A stretch of DNA of 64,000 bases from Rhabdochlamydiaceae bacterium (GTDB lineage Bacteria > Chlamydiota > Chlamydiia > Chlamydiales > Rhabdochlamydiaceae). The translations under genes and the position numbers were made by a program. The stretch spans positions 1-64,000 of the forward strand of contig JAIELY010000014.1 of assembly GCA_019752555.1 (NCBI GenBank), written 5' to 3'. How positions within the stretch are numbered: position 1 is the stretch's first letter; each line of letters starts with the position of its first letter. Positions 33,470 through 43,710 of the stretch are shown in pieces. The notes under the pieces were generated by a model, which was not told the DNA's origin, did not search any database, and saw nothing but the letters and a program-made list of their open reading frames with translations.

Positions 33470-34969
33470 ATGTCAGTTCATTCTTTGCCTGGTACTTCAG
33501 CTAGCTCTTCGTCTTCTGATGAATCCTCTTCTAGTGGCGCTGGAGGCTTTGTCCTTTCCAATCCCGTTAGTAAAGTAGCTTGTTCAGTTCCAGGATCAAC
33601 AGCCCTTGGTTCTAGGAGCGTTAAAAAAGGCTCTTCCTCTAAAAAACCTGCTTCTAACCCGAGCCAAGTAGTGAATCTTCGTTTAAGAAATGCGGGCCCA
33701 GCGGGGGCTGCAGCATCTAGCGCTCCTAGCTCATCTAGCTCTGCCGCAGGCGGAGCGAAAGGTCCTTACAAATTAAAAGCGGCTCCACTCAGCGAGTCGG
33801 TTCACATGTATCGTAAGGTCGTGGGAAGTAAGAGATACCAGACGATTACGCCAGAGGACTCTACGAAGGAAGGAGAACTTGCCGACCTTAAATTTACCGT
33901 GAAAGAGCGGATCAAAAAAATAACGAAGAAACGGGGAGCAACCGACTTTTCTTTCAACATCGATAAGGGTTTAGTGACGTTTTTTTACCACGGGCGTTAT
34001 GAGACAATAGATCTTTTTGCCCTTTGTGCAAAAGATAGGAAACTTGAGAAGATGGTTGCAGACTTTAATCGTGCAACTGCTTCTGTTGCAGGGGTTCATT
34101 CTGGGGCTGCTTACCTAAGGCATAGAGGCACTGTGGGACGCCGCGGTGGAGCTACTCCTTTGGTTCGCTCTAATTCCATTTTACAGAACCTGCCAAAGGA
34201 TCCTATGCAAGCAGCGGGCTACGCTACACGACTACATGATGCCCAGCATGCAGGATCTTCTCCTTTATCAGACTCGGAAAAGCTAGAGATGCAGAAAAAT
34301 GTGGCGCGCGCGTCTGTCGCCTACAAACAAATGAAGGACAAGGTCGACGCAAAAGTGCAAAAAGCGCAAGACGCTTTTGATAAGGTGACGCGTCCGGGGC
34401 CTAATAAGAATAAACTTCAAGAGACTCTTAATCACTGGAAGCGCGTGCAGAGTGATCTAGAGGAGGTTGATACGGCTGCGTTGATGATGGGTGCGGCGTA
34501 CGCTCCTCAGGTGAAAACGGCAGCTGCAGCTGATGCACAGGCAAGAAAGCTCTTTACTCATTTCAGCGACCATATCGATCAGGAACATGAAGGGGCAAGA
34601 GGCTATACTAGAGGGTACTTACCAAGCTTCCTTCCGGATAAAGTGCGAGGAAAAGAGGATAAAATGCCTCTAGATAGAGAGTACGCAGCCGATGTGGCAG
34701 CTCTTCCTTACTTTACATTAAGTCCCGAGGTAGGTCTTGCGGCGTATGATGCGCATTACCGTGCGCAAGGGATGCGTGCGAAAGAGAGCGGCATGACAGG
34801 CCTGATTTTGGGTGCTGCTTTAAGAAATAAATCCGATGGAATTGACGATGCTTGGGTCAAGACGCTTCCGTCTGTGATTCAGGCAGAGGTGAGAGCTATG
34901 ATTAAGAGTTCTCTTGTAAAAGCTGCTAGCGCAGCTTCTAAGGTAACGCGCGTCCACAGAGTGCCTTAA
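33470..34969 (+). CDS. Serine-rich protein, candidate secreted effector
   Basis: 499 residues. The first ~110 are Ser/Ala/Gly-rich with poly-Ser runs, a composition common in T3S effectors. Residues ~135-200 look globular (LKFTVKERIKKITKKRGATD, VTFFYHGRYETIDL). The rest is basic and helical, with a coiled stretch near 285-345 (MKDKVDAKVQKAQDAFDKV). No signal peptide, membrane helix or known catalytic motif. Its promoter module is shared with the translocator operon, which links it by regulation rather than homology. It ends before a bidirectional terminator. Confidence 0.65.
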   Translation: MSVHSLPGTSASSSSSDESSSSGAGGFVLSNPVSKVACSVPGSTALGSRSVKKGSSSKKPASNPSQVVNLRLRNAGPAGAAASSAPSSSSSAAGGAKGPYKLKAAPLSESVHMYRKVVGSKRYQTITPEDSTKEGELADLKFTVKERIKKITKKRGATDFSFNIDKGLVTFFYHGRYETIDLFALCAKDRKLEKMVADFNRATASVAGVHSGAAYLRHRGTVGRRGGATPLVRSNSILQNLPKDPMQAAGYATRLHDAQHAGSSPLSDSEKLEMQKNVARASVAYKQMKDKVDAKVQKAQDAFDKVTRPGPNKNKLQETLNHWKRVQSDLEEVDTAALMMGAAYAPQVKTAAAADAQARKLFTHFSDHIDQEHEGARGYTRGYLPSFLPDKVRGKEDKMPLDREYAADVAALPYFTLSPEVGLAAYDAHYRAQGMRAKESGMTGLILGAALRNKSDGIDDAWVKTLPSVIQAEVRAMIKSSLVKAASAASKVTRVHRVP

Positions 34970-34990
34970 TCGAGCAGACTATTTCAAAAT

Positions 34991-35029
34991 AAAAAACTCC
35001 GAAGAGGTAAATCCTCTTCGGAGTTTTTT
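34991..35029. terminator. Bidirectional terminator between the 33470 gene and clpX
   Basis: Seventeen-base arms (AAAAAACTCCGAAGAGG and complement) with a 5-base loop and A/T-runs on both sides. It serves both convergent genes. Confidence 0.92.
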
Positions 35030-35034
35030 TGTTT

Positions 35035-36258
35035 CTAAGCGGTATAAGAACGGGTGATCTCTGGAGATTTTCCCTCGGAGATGCATTCTTTTGTGACAAG
35101 AATCTCTTTGATCGAAGGATCAGAGGGGACCTCGTACATCAATTCTAACAGCAGTCCTTCTACAATCATCCTTAGAGCTCTAGCTCCTGTGCCTGTCGAT
35201 TTGGCTTTTTCAGCCATAGCGCGCAGCGCATCGTCGGCAAAGCGGAGCTGAACGTTCTCTTCCGAGAAGAGGTGTTGGTATTGCTTGATGATCGCATTTT
35301 TGGGACGGACGAGGATATCGACCATGTCGTCGAGTGAGAGTTCATTGCAGTTGGCGATGCTGTTGAATCTGCCGACAAATTCAGGGATCATGCCAAAAGA
35401 GATCAAGTCTTCGGGCTCGACCTTAGAGAGGAGGTAATTGGTCTCGGTCTCGTCGAATTGACGTGTATCCGCGGCATCAAAGCCAATGGTGCTTTTGCCA
35501 AGGCGCTTTGCGATGAGTTTATCGAGGTGGACAAAGGCTCCGCCAACGATAAAGAGAATATTTTGGGTGTTGACCCGGATATATTCTTGGTTGGGGTGTT
35601 TGCGACCGCCTTTGGGAGGGACATTCGCAACGGTCCCTTCTACGATTTTTAAGAGCGCTTGTTGCACTCCCTCTCCTGAGACATCGCGTGTGATGGAGAC
35701 GTTGCCTGTTGTTTTGCGGATCTTATCAATTTCATCGACGTAGATAATGCCAAGCTCTGCACGCGCAATATCATAGTCTGCGGCTTGAACGAGGCGTAAG
35801 ATGATGTTTTCGACATCTTCGCCGACGTAGCCCGCTTCTGTAAGTGTCGTTGCATCTGCAATTGCAAAAGGAACATCGAGGATGTTAGCAAGGGTTCTTG
35901 CGATGAGCGTTTTTCCAGAACCTGTGGGTCCCAAAAGCATCACGTTCGATTTGCTGTATTCGATGTCGCTTTCTTTGTGTAGAGAGCGGATCCTTTTGTA
36001 GTGGTTGTAGACTGCTACTGCAATGGTTTTTTTTGCTCTTTCCTGTCCGATGACATACTCGTCCAAAGCGTCTTTGATCTCGCGGGGTTTCAGCAGCTTA
36101 AGCTCATGATGAACTGGCTTTTTTTCCACAATTTCCATGCAAAGGCGCACGCATTTGTCGCAGATGTAGGAATCGGGTCCGGAAATGAGCTTTTCTACTG
36201 CTTGTTCGGGTCTGCCGCAAAAAGAGCAGAGTGCACCTTCTTTTTCTTTTTTAGACAT
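35035..36258 (-). CDS. clpX: ClpX, ATP-dependent Clp protease unfoldase
   Basis: Hexameric AAA+ unfoldase that feeds ClpP. 407 residues. Features: N-terminal C4 zinc domain (CSFCGRPE, then CDKCVRLC), Walker A (GPTGSGKT), Walker B (IIYVDEIDK), pore loop (RGGRKHP region), the IGF-type ClpP-docking loop (KSTIGFDA) and the sensor-2 GTGARALR. It starts 15 bases after the clpP stop, so the two form an operon, in the order clpP-clpX after tig as in Chlamydia. Confidence 0.98.
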   Translation of the reverse strand: MSKKEKEGALCSFCGRPEQAVEKLISGPDSYICDKCVRLCMEIVEKKPVHHELKLLKPREIKDALDEYVIGQERAKKTIAVAVYNHYKRIRSLHKESDIEYSKSNVMLLGPTGSGKTLIARTLANILDVPFAIADATTLTEAGYVGEDVENIILRLVQAADYDIARAELGIIYVDEIDKIRKTTGNVSITRDVSGEGVQQALLKIVEGTVANVPPKGGRKHPNQEYIRVNTQNILFIVGGAFVHLDKLIAKRLGKSTIGFDAADTRQFDETETNYLLSKVEPEDLISFGMIPEFVGRFNSIANCNELSLDDMVDILVRPKNAIIKQYQHLFSEENVQLRFADDALRAMAEKAKSTGTGARALRMIVEGLLLELMYEVPSDPSIKEILVTKECISEGKSPEITRSYTA

Positions 36259-36273
36259 GTGATCTTCTTTTAT

Positions 36274-36891
36274 TTAGGTTTTTGTCTCTGTGGCGCTTTT
36301 TTGAGGTTGTGAGGCGATTTTATCGATGAGCCCAAGCGGACCGTATTTGATCGCATCAGAGGGTCCCATGTAACGGTCTCTTTCAGAGTCTTCGATGATT
36401 TGTTTCAAGGAAATGCCTGTAAGCTCGCTTAAAATTTGAGCGCACATTCTTTTTTGCTCAAGGATTTCCTTCGCCTGAATCTCAATGTCTGCAGAAGTGC
36501 CGCCGACACCGCCCATGGGCTGGTGGATCATGATCCGACTATTGGGAAGAGCGTAGCGTTTTCCCTTAGTGCCTGCCGCTAAAAGTACAGCTGCCATCGA
36601 GCAGCATTGGCCCAGGCAGTAGGTGTTAATCTCAAAACCCATGAAACGCATTGTGTCGTAAATGGCAAGACCGGATGTAATGTAGCCGCCGGGAGAGTTG
36701 ATGTAGATGTTTACATCTTTTTTGGGATCTTCTGCACGCAAAAAGAGCAGCTGAGCGATCACGGTGTTAGCGACTTGGTCGTTAATTTCCGTGCCGATGA
36801 AGATGATCCTGTCTTTCAGGAGGCGGGAGTAGATGTCCATGGCGCGTTCGCCGCCACGATCTGAGTTGTCGATTACATAGGGTATAAGCAT
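36274..36891 (-). CDS. clpP: ClpP protease subunit (clpX-linked copy)
   Basis: 205 residues, a serine peptidase forming the tetradecameric chamber. The triad is visible: Ser in GQCCSMAA, His in MIHQPMGG, and Asp in GLIDKI. The Ser neighbourhood (CCSMAA) differs from the usual AASMGA. Chlamydiae have two ClpP proteins; being beside clpX, this one corresponds to ClpP2. It is preceded by a terminator that separates it from tig, so clpP-clpX has its own promoter. Confidence 0.97.
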   Translation of the reverse strand: MLIPYVIDNSDRGGERAMDIYSRLLKDRIIFIGTEINDQVANTVIAQLLFLRAEDPKKDVNIYINSPGGYITSGLAIYDTMRFMGFEINTYCLGQCCSMAAVLLAAGTKGKRYALPNSRIMIHQPMGGVGGTSADIEIQAKEILEQKRMCAQILSELTGISLKQIIEDSERDRYMGPSDAIKYGPLGLIDKIASQPQKSATETKT

Positions 36892-36982
36892 AAACGGCCC
36901 TCTCTTAGCTCTTTGGGTAGTTGGTTTAGCTCATATTGCCGATCTGAGACATAATTATCAAGACTGAGTCTGTGAGAAAAAT

Positions 36983-37020
36983 AAAACCCCAGAGAGCACG
37001 GCTGTGGATTCTGGGGTTTT
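36983..37020 (-). terminator. Terminator after tig
   Basis: AAAACCCCAGA and TCTGGGGTTTT arms enclose a 16-base loop. In the minus direction it continues into TTTTATTTTT. Confidence 0.85.
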
Positions 37021-37037
37021 TTAAGATAAAGCTAACG

Positions 37038-38363
37038 CTAAGCGTCTTGAGAGGCGTTAGAAATGACAAAGTCTTCGGCTTTTTCTAGTAGGAGTCTGGA
37101 AAAAGCTTCTGCATGTTCCATTTCTGGGTTTTTTGCATGGTGGAAGAGCTTTTGCGGGTTAAGCAAGAACTCGAGGGCGCTGGTTGCAGGAGGCGGAATG
37201 TCTTGTGTCGAGATCTTAATCTGCGCGTCTGACACAATCTTTCGGCAGAGATAATACATCCTGACTGCTTTTTCCGATTGTTGATGGATCGTCTGGAATG
37301 TGTTTTTACGCTCTTCTGAGCTTAAAGACTCCCAGTAGCTTTGGAAGTCATTATCTGCCATGAGCTGCTGGATCCGAAAACGGGTCTCTTTTTCAATGAG
37401 TGTAGCAGGTAGATCGAATGTGTATGTGTTGAGAATGAATTCAGAGGCTTGTTTACGCAGCGCTTCTTGAACGTGTGCGTCGGCTTGCTTGTTTAAAAGG
37501 GCGTGGATATTAGTGCGAAGCTCTTCTGTTGAATTGACGCCGATTTGTTTGATAAACTCATCTGTCAAAGGAGGCAAAGTGGCCTCATCGATTGCTTTAA
37601 TCGTAATGCGGACCTTTTTTTCTTTGAGAGTTTCTTTGTCTTCTTCTGAAGCGTCTTCATCAGGAATGCTGATCCCTTCGACGACATCATTGACGTTTTT
37701 ACCGATGACAAGATCCCGCATCCATTTCGCCATGGTTTTTTCGCCGATTTCAAATCGAGTATGGTTGAATAGGGGAGTTGCTGGGGTCTCTTCGATAATG
37801 TCGACATCAAGAAGGACAAAATCGCCGACAGCAGCAGGTCTTCCTTCAACAGCTTTCCATTGTGCGAAAAAGAGCTGGATTTGGCGGATTGTCTCTTCGA
37901 CTTTCTCCTCATTCACAACAGGGCGCTTCACAGGCTTTAATTTGAGCTGTTTGGGATCGATAGTGGGAAGCTTTGGTTCCGTTTCGAAGCTAAGCGTTAG
38001 CAGGGCGCCATTTTCCGAATGGCTTTTCATTTTATAGGTGATCTTTGAGTCTTGCTGTAGCATTGGGATCTGGGCGAGCTTAGAGCAGCTGCGGAACGCG
38101 TGCTCGCTGATGGCCTGTTCCCATTCTTTGTCGATCGCGCTGGAAAAATTCTTTGCTACCATTTCATCTGGAGCTCTTCCTTTGCGGAACCCGGGAAGGG
38201 TCACTTCTTTAGAAACGCGTTTGATGGCAACTCGGCGCGCCTCTTTAACAAGTGGGGCTAAAGCCTCTACCTCGTACTGGACAATGCAGGCGGGTTTGTA
38301 ATGGATTGAAAAGCGAACTTCTTCGTTGCTGAGGATTTGAGGTTCAATTGTCTCAGGTTCCAT
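37038..38363 (-). CDS. tig: Trigger factor (ribosome-bound chaperone)
   Basis: 441 residues, the size of Chlamydia Tig. It has the N-terminal ribosome-binding domain (signature GFRKGRAPDEMVAKNF), a central FKBP-like domain (VGDFVLLDVDI..., KWMRDLVIGKNVNDVVEGIS), and a helical C-terminal chaperone region. The ATG at 38363 has GGAG eight bases upstream; the open frame extends further back but runs into the tRNA gene and is rejected. It follows three tRNA-Gly genes in the same direction, probably on one transcript. Confidence 0.96.
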   Translation of the reverse strand: MEPETIEPQILSNEEVRFSIHYKPACIVQYEVEALAPLVKEARRVAIKRVSKEVTLPGFRKGRAPDEMVAKNFSSAIDKEWEQAISEHAFRSCSKLAQIPMLQQDSKITYKMKSHSENGALLTLSFETEPKLPTIDPKQLKLKPVKRPVVNEEKVEETIRQIQLFFAQWKAVEGRPAAVGDFVLLDVDIIEETPATPLFNHTRFEIGEKTMAKWMRDLVIGKNVNDVVEGISIPDEDASEEDKETLKEKKVRITIKAIDEATLPPLTDEFIKQIGVNSTEELRTNIHALLNKQADAHVQEALRKQASEFILNTYTFDLPATLIEKETRFRIQQLMADNDFQSYWESLSSEERKNTFQTIHQQSEKAVRMYYLCRKIVSDAQIKISTQDIPPPATSALEFLLNPQKLFHHAKNPEMEHAEAFSRLLLEKAEDFVISNASQDA

Positions 38364-38395
38364 TACGCGCTCCTTAAAAATCGTTGTATTGTTAT

Positions 38396-38467
38396 AGCGG
38401 GTGATGAGGTTCGAACTCACGACCCTCACGTTGGCAACGTGATGCTCTACCGCTGAGCTACACCCGC
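38396..38467 (-). tRNA. tRNA-Gly (anticodon GCC), copy 1
   Basis: 72-base cloverleaf: acceptor GCGGGTG/CACCCGC, anticodon loop TTGCCAA, T-loop TTCGAAC, discriminator T. CCA is not encoded. It lies 33 bases before the tig start. Confidence 0.97.
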
Positions 38468-38487
38468 AAAAGAAAAAGATATAAAAT

Positions 38488-38559
38488 AGCGGGTGATGAG
38501 GTTCGAACTCACGGCCCTCACGTTGGCAACGTGATGCTCTACCACTGAGCTACACCCGC
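38488..38559 (-). tRNA. tRNA-Gly (anticodon GCC), copy 2
   Basis: Nearly identical to copy 1 (differences at two positions). Same anticodon loop and discriminator, CCA not encoded. Redundancy suggests recent duplication. Confidence 0.97.
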
Positions 38560-38581
38560 AGCTATTTTGTTCGTCTTTCGT

Positions 38582-38654
38582 AGCGGGTGATGAGATTTGA
38601 ACTCACGACAACCACGTTGGGAACGTGATGCTCTGCCAGCTGAGCTACACCCGC
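38582..38654 (-). tRNA. tRNA-Gly (anticodon CCC)
   Basis: 73 bases, same acceptor stem as the other two. The anticodon loop is TTCCCAA, reading GGG only; the D-loop is one base longer and the T-loop is TTCAAAT. It is the first tRNA of the transcript. Confidence 0.95.
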
Positions 38655-38676
38655 ATTCGGACTAAAACGTGCCAAG

Positions 38677-38706
38677 AGTATAGCTCTTTAGTTTTTTTTC
38701 AATCAA
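38677..38706 (-). promoter_or_regulatory. Promoter of the tRNA-Gly/tig transcript
   Basis: On the minus strand TTGATT and TATACT are 18 bases apart, placing the start point about 15 bases before the first tRNA. Confidence 0.65.
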
Positions 38707-39027
38707 GGGGGTTTTCAAGATCTTGAAAAAACAGGTCAGCTTTTTTTATTTTCTCCATGAGAGTGTAAAAAAAACGGGAAAAAAAATCGTTTCTCTTTTC
38801 AAAAAAAATGAGGCGCTGTACATTGCGCACGCTTGGCAGCGAATACCGAAATTTCACATTTCTTCAGCGCTGCTCTGTGAAGGTCAGAGCATTAAATAAA
38901 GCGGGGAAGAGTAAAAATATTTTTTTATTTTTCTTGCGCAGGTTTTAAGGAAAATGTATGCTTCGCTCGATTGGGGTTGGTGGGTGTTTCAGATTTTAAA
39001 ACCGGCCCTCTTAAGTCAACTTCATTT
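38707..39027. other. Intergenic region between the tRNA cluster and the SNF2 gene
   Basis: No gene found. It contains A-rich tracts (38766-38808) and GC-richer patches, including GCGC-containing inverted segments around 38813-38876, but no clear RNA fold or conserved motif that I can name. Confidence 0.4.
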
Positions 39028-39056
39028 TTTGAAGTTGTGTATGTACATGTTATAAA
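39028..39056 (+). promoter_or_regulatory. Promoter of the second SNF2 gene
   Basis: TTTGAA and TATAAA are separated by 17 bases. The -10 box coincides with an in-frame TTG at 39057, which argues that translation starts instead at the ATG 39093. Confidence 0.55.
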
Positions 39057-39092
39057 TTGCAATTAATTATATCACAAAAGCAGTCATTACTC

Positions 39093-42000
39093 ATGTTGAA
39101 CTTTCGAAAACTCAAACAGGACTTCTCCTCTAACATTGTAAAAGAAGGGAAGGAGTTGTACGATCGACAAAAAGTTGTCTCCGCAAAATTGTTGCACTTA
39201 GATCCTAAAATTATGCGGATTAGTGCAAAGGTGATGGGGCAATTTGAAAATTGTTACGAAAGTGAAATAGAGATCGATCGCATGGAGTGCGAGGCGATCG
39301 ATTCGGATTGTGATTGTCCCTATAATTATGATTGCCAGCATCTTGCTGCTGTATTGTTTTATCTTGAAGACCATCTCGACAAGATCCTTGTGGCGTTTTC
39401 TGATGAAAATGACTTAGAAGAGATGACGGAAAAAGCGGGATTGGACAAGGAAGAGCAAGAGAAGCTGCTCGAAAAGATTAAAGAAGCCCAGAGTAAAGAG
39501 GTTCAGCGACAAGAAGAGCAGTTTCAGAAGCAGCTTCTTCAAGAATATGTGAACACTTCGCAGATCCTTGCGACCTCTCCTTTTTTTCGACCGATTGAAA
39601 AAGTGGAGGTTGATCGCGCGGAATTTGCTCTTGTTTTTGCTCCGCTCTCTTTGCAAGAGGCTGAATCCAAAGGTGTGGTTGAGATTCAGCTGGCGCTTCG
39701 CCTTCCTTTTCGCTCGAAGCCCTTGCATATCGGTCACGTGAAACAATTTCTTGAGGCTTTGCGCTACGAAGAGCCTGTCTTTATTGGAGGAAAAAAACAC
39801 TGTTTTTCTCTGCGCTCGTTTGATGGGCCGCAGCAAGAGATTGTGCGGATGGTAAGGGATCATGCGATCTCTTTAGATAACGCCTCTTCTGAAAGGGCGC
39901 TTAGAGTTGCTCAAATTGAAATCGAAGTGTTTGGGATGATTTTAGCGCGGGCTTTTGAAATTGCTTCTCAGAATCATCAGGCGGGAAGTTATCATTCTCA
40001 AGAAGAGGATTTACCCGTTCTCCAAGGGCTCTATGAAGGATCGTTGGAAACGCCTTTGCGCTACTCTCCAGTGCCGGCGGGTCTTAGATTTTCTTTGGAA
40101 TATATCGCTCCTCCAACATCCAAAATCTTGATCAATCCGACAATTATTGTAGGGGATCAGGTGATGACGCTCGAAGATGTGCGCTTTTTTGAGTGCGCCA
40201 AGCCCGGGATGCTGTGCCGAGGGGCTTATTATCGTTTTCCTGAAAATATCAATCGTCTTCACTTGCGCAATTTAAAACAAATTCGGGAAATGACAGTTCC
40301 TGAACCGCTTTTTGGTTCGTTTGTTGAGAATGCGATGCCGCAAATTGCTCGTTTTGCCGAGGTGGCAAATCAGCAGGTGATCGAAGGGTTTGTGACGCTT
40401 CCTTTTGTGGGAAGTGTTGAGGCAGTCTGCGATATCTCTTATTTAGATGGCGAATTAGATGCGACGCTGCATTTTATTTACGACGGAAACAGGGTCCCAT
40501 CTGCTGCCACTCAACTCTCATACGAAGATGTCTCTTCATTCATTACAGAACATGGCGTTTTGGCGCGTAATCTTGTAGAAGAGCGGCAGATCATTGAAGA
40601 TCTCTTTCAAGACTTTTATTTTAATACTGAGACAGCTGTCTATGTTGCCAAATCGGATAAAAAGATTGTGGAATTCATGACAGACGTGATTCCGCGTAAT
40701 CAATCGCGGGTCAAGTTTAACTGTCCGCAAAATTTGACGGATCAGTTTCTTTATGATCAGACCCAGTTCACTCTTTCGTTGAGCCATACATCCCGCATCG
40801 ATCAGTATGAGATCGCTCTCAAAGTAGACGGCGCTCTCAAGGGAGTAAAAGTGGATCAGCTTTGGGAGTGCATGGGTTCAAAGAAGTCGTTCATTGAGCT
40901 CGAATCGCCCCGCTCGAAAGGTAAGAAATCCGGCGAGGGGAGTAAGATGCCCAAAATTCTGGTCCTGGATTTAGATCGGATTAATGGGGTCATTCAGCTT
41001 TTTGATGAATTGGGCATTGAGGTGCTGGATAATTACAGCATGGAGCGCCCTTTGTGGAGTCTTGCTAACATCGATGCCGCACAATTTGAAGGGCTTCCCG
41101 TGCATTTTGAAATGAGTGAACAGCTCATCGAAATCCGAAAGCAGATGTTGGGCGAAAAGGTTTTATCTTTTACTGAGGTGCCAGTTGAGGTTAAAGCAAC
41201 GCTTCGCTCGTATCAAGCAGAAGGGGTGCGCTGGCTTGAGCGTTTGCGGATGATGTTTTTAAATGGGATTCTAGCAGACGATATGGGACTTGGAAAAACG
41301 CTGCAGGCAATTGTCGCTTTAACTCAGGTGATGAACCAGAAAAAGGGGCATGCGTTGATTGTTTGTCCTACCTCTCTTTTATACAACTGGAAAGAAGAGT
41401 TTGCTAAGTTTAATCCTAAGATGAAAGTGACAGTTGTGGATGGGATCCCTTCCAATCGGAAAAAATTGATTGAGCAGATTGGCAAGTACGATGTGCTTAT
41501 CACTTCTTATACGCTATTGCAGAAGGATATCGAATCCTATCGCGCCCATTTTTTTCTCTACGTCTTTTTGGATGAGGCGCAGCACATTAAAAACCGAGGA
41601 ACGCGCAATGCGAAATCGGTTAAAATGGTCAATGCGGAACACCGCGTGATTCTTTCGGGTACGCCCATTGAAAATTCTTTGGATGAATTATGGAGTTTAT
41701 TTGATTTTCTCATGCCGGGATTTTTGGGGACCTACGATCGGTTTGTCGAAAAATATGTCCGTATTTCTGGAAAAGAACAGACGAAAAATCTCGAATATCT
41801 GCGAAAAAAAGTCGCTCCTTTCATTATGCGCCGCATGAAAAGCGATGTGCTTGATGATTTACCTCCTGTATCTGAGATTGTCTATCATTGCCAGCTCTCT
41901 GATGTGCAAATGGAGCTCTACCGCTCTTATGCACAGTCGGCTCGAGACGAACTTGTTAAATTGGTCGAAAGAGATGGCTTTGATCGCGTTCAAATCCATG

Positions 42001-42590
42001 TGCTTGCAACCTTGACCCGTTTAAAACAGATTTGCTGCCACCCCGCTATTTTTGCTAAAGAAAAAGCTGAAATGGGAGATTCTTCTAAGTATGATCTTTT
42101 AGTAGAACTCTTGCAGACGCTTATCGAAGGGGGCCATAAAACGGTGATCTTCTCTCAGTACACTCGAATGTTGCAAATCATGCGCCACGACTTTGAGGAG
42201 AGAGGGATCCGTTTTGTCTATCTCGATGGGTCGAGTAAAAATCGCCTTGAGGTTGTCAAACAATTTAATGAAGATGCGACAATTCCTGTGTTCCTAGTTT
42301 CTCTAAAAGCAGGCGGTACAGGTCTTAATCTTGTCGGGGCTGATACCGTGATCCATTATGATATGTGGTGGAATCCTGCGGTAGAAAGTCAAGCGACCGA
42401 TCGGGTGCATCGCATCGGTCAGAAGAATTCAGTTTCCGCATATAAATTGATTACATTAGGAACAATTGAAGAAAAGATCGCGGAAATGCAAAAGAAGAAA
42501 AAAGGATTGGTCAAGAAAGTCGTAAGTTGCGATGATGAAGCAATTGCAAAGCTCACCTGGGAAGATGTTCTCGAGCTATTAAAGACCTAG
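39093..42590 (+). CDS. SWIM zinc-finger SNF2/DEAD-box helicase (CT708-type)
   Basis: 1165 residues, Swi2/Snf2 ATPase. The SWIM-type zinc motif is near residue 80 ([15 protein letters not shown]). Helicase motifs: [11 protein letters not shown] (I), [10 protein letters not shown] (II), [19 protein letters not shown] (III), VIFSQYTRM (IV) and [10 protein letters not shown] (VI). It sits directly before mreB and pckG, the same neighbourhood as in Chlamydia. It shares domain order with the protein at 204-3968, but the middle region is unrelated by eye. Function in the chlamydial cell is unknown; transcription-linked remodelling is possible. Confidence 0.92.
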   Translation: MLNFRKLKQDFSSNIVKEGKELYDRQKVVSAKLLHLDPKIMRISAKVMGQFENCYESEIEIDRMECEAIDSDCDCPYNYDCQHLAAVLFYLEDHLDKILVAFSDENDLEEMTEKAGLDKEEQEKLLEKIKEAQSKEVQRQEEQFQKQLLQEYVNTSQILATSPFFRPIEKVEVDRAEFALVFAPLSLQEAESKGVVEIQLALRLPFRSKPLHIGHVKQFLEALRYEEPVFIGGKKHCFSLRSFDGPQQEIVRMVRDHAISLDNASSERALRVAQIEIEVFGMILARAFEIASQNHQAGSYHSQEEDLPVLQGLYEGSLETPLRYSPVPAGLRFSLEYIAPPTSKILINPTIIVGDQVMTLEDVRFFECAKPGMLCRGAYYRFPENINRLHLRNLKQIREMTVPEPLFGSFVENAMPQIARFAEVANQQVIEGFVTLPFVGSVEAVCDISYLDGELDATLHFIYDGNRVPSAATQLSYEDVSSFITEHGVLARNLVEERQIIEDLFQDFYFNTETAVYVAKSDKKIVEFMTDVIPRNQSRVKFNCPQNLTDQFLYDQTQFTLSLSHTSRIDQYEIALKVDGALKGVKVDQLWECMGSKKSFIELESPRSKGKKSGEGSKMPKILVLDLDRINGVIQLFDELGIEVLDNYSMERPLWSLANIDAAQFEGLPVHFEMSEQLIEIRKQMLGEKVLSFTEVPVEVKATLRSYQAEGVRWLERLRMMFLNGILADDMGLGKTLQAIVALTQVMNQKKGHALIVCPTSLLYNWKEEFAKFNPKMKVTVVDGIPSNRKKLIEQIGKYDVLITSYTLLQKDIESYRAHFFLYVFLDEAQHIKNRGTRNAKSVKMVNAEHRVILSGTPIENSLDELWSLFDFLMPGFLGTYDRFVEKYVRISGKEQTKNLEYLRKKVAPFIMRRMKSDVLDDLPPVSEIVYHCQLSDVQMELYRSYAQSARDELVKLVERDGFDRVQIHVLATLTRLKQICCHPAIFAKEKAEMGDSSKYDLLVELLQTLIEGGHKTVIFSQYTRMLQIMRHDFEERGIRFVYLDGSSKNRLEVVKQFNEDATIPVFLVSLKAGGTGLNLVGADTVIHYDMWWNPAVESQATDRVHRIGQKNSVSAYKLITLGTIEEKIAEMQKKKKGLVKKVVSCDDEAIAKLTWEDVLELLKT

Positions 42591-42604
42591 TTGATTTGAG
42601 GTTT

Positions 42605-43702
42605 ATGTCGAATAACAATTCATTCTCTTTTAAAAATCTGTTTGGAAATACTGGCCGCAAGCTGATCGATAAAGCGGGGCAGATGTCGGGCCTTTTTTCC
42701 CACGATATTGGAATCGATTTAGGCACAGCGAATACGCTCGTCTATGTCCGTGGAAAGGGAATTGTGTTGGCTGAGCCCTCTGTCGTGGCTGTCGATTCTT
42801 CGACAAACGATGTTCTGGCTGTCGGTCACAAAGCAAAAGCGATGTTGGGAAAAACCCCGCGCAAAATTCACGCTGTCCGTCCTATGAAAGATGGGGTGAT
42901 CGCTGATTTTGAGATCGTGGAAGGGATGTTAAAGGCCTTAATTAAACGTGTTACGCCTGCGCGTAGTTTATTCCGCCCTAAAATTCTCATTGCAGTGCCC
43001 TCTGGGATTACGGGTGTAGAAAAACGCGCGGTGGAAGATTCTGCTCTGCGCGCTGGCGCCCAAGAGGTTCTGCTTATTGAAGAGCCCATGGCAGCTGCCA
43101 TCGGTGTCGATCTGCCGGTTCATGAACCCTCTGCGAATATGATCATCGACATCGGCGGGGGAACGACAGAAATTGCAATCATTTCTTTGGGCGGTATTGT
43201 CGAATCTCGCTCGCTAAGAATTGCGGGCGATGAGTTTGATGAGTGTATCGTCAATTATATGCGACGCACATATAATCTGATGATTGGTCCTCGCACAGCA
43301 GAAGAGATCAAAATGACGATCGGCTCTGCTTATCCTTTAGGGGATAATGAGCTTGAAATGGAAGTGCGCGGACGCGATCAGGTCGCAGGTCTTCCGATTA
43401 CCAAACGGATTAACTCTGTTGAAATCCGAGAGTGTTTAGCAGAGCCCTTGCAGCAGATTAATGAAGGAGTCAAGCTCGCCTTGGAAAAATGTCCTCCTGA
43501 ACTTGCTGCAGACCTCGTTGAGAGGGGAATGGTGCTCGCTGGCGGCGGTGCTCTCATTAAAGGATTGGACAAATCATTAATCAAACAAACAGGTCTGCCT
43601 GTTATTGTAGCTCCTAACCCTCTTCTAGCTGTTTGTATGGGAACAGGAAAGGCTCTTGAATATCTCGATAAGTTCAAAAAGCGGCGTTCTGTTGCCCTTT
43701 AG
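42605..43702 (+). CDS. mreB: Rod-shape protein MreB
   Basis: Actin-like cytoskeletal ATPase, 365 residues, that directs peptidoglycan synthesis at the division plane in Chlamydiae, which lack FtsZ. Motifs: phosphate 1 ([17 protein letters not shown]), connect 1 ([12 protein letters not shown]), phosphate 2 ([19 protein letters not shown]) and adenosine motif ([13 protein letters not shown]). The start is the ATG 42605, following TTGAGG; the TTG nine bases earlier is less likely. It lies 14 bases after the SNF2 stop and 8 before pckG, so the three are an operon. Confidence 0.98.
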   Translation: MSNNNSFSFKNLFGNTGRKLIDKAGQMSGLFSHDIGIDLGTANTLVYVRGKGIVLAEPSVVAVDSSTNDVLAVGHKAKAMLGKTPRKIHAVRPMKDGVIADFEIVEGMLKALIKRVTPARSLFRPKILIAVPSGITGVEKRAVEDSALRAGAQEVLLIEEPMAAAIGVDLPVHEPSANMIIDIGGGTTEIAIISLGGIVESRSLRIAGDEFDECIVNYMRRTYNLMIGPRTAEEIKMTIGSAYPLGDNELEMEVRGRDQVAGLPITKRINSVEIRECLAEPLQQINEGVKLALEKCPPELAADLVERGMVLAGGGALIKGLDKSLIKQTGLPVIVAPNPLLAVCMGTGKALEYLDKFKKRRSVAL

Positions 43703-43710
43703 AAGGTCCT

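Noticed and set aside
39057-39092. TTG start extending the second SNF2 protein
   Set aside because: It falls immediately after a good -10 box, so it is upstream of the likely transcript start.
39414-39863. 149-codon minus-strand frame inside the SNF2 gene
   Set aside because: Lies opposite the Glu/Lys-rich coding part and has no start signals.
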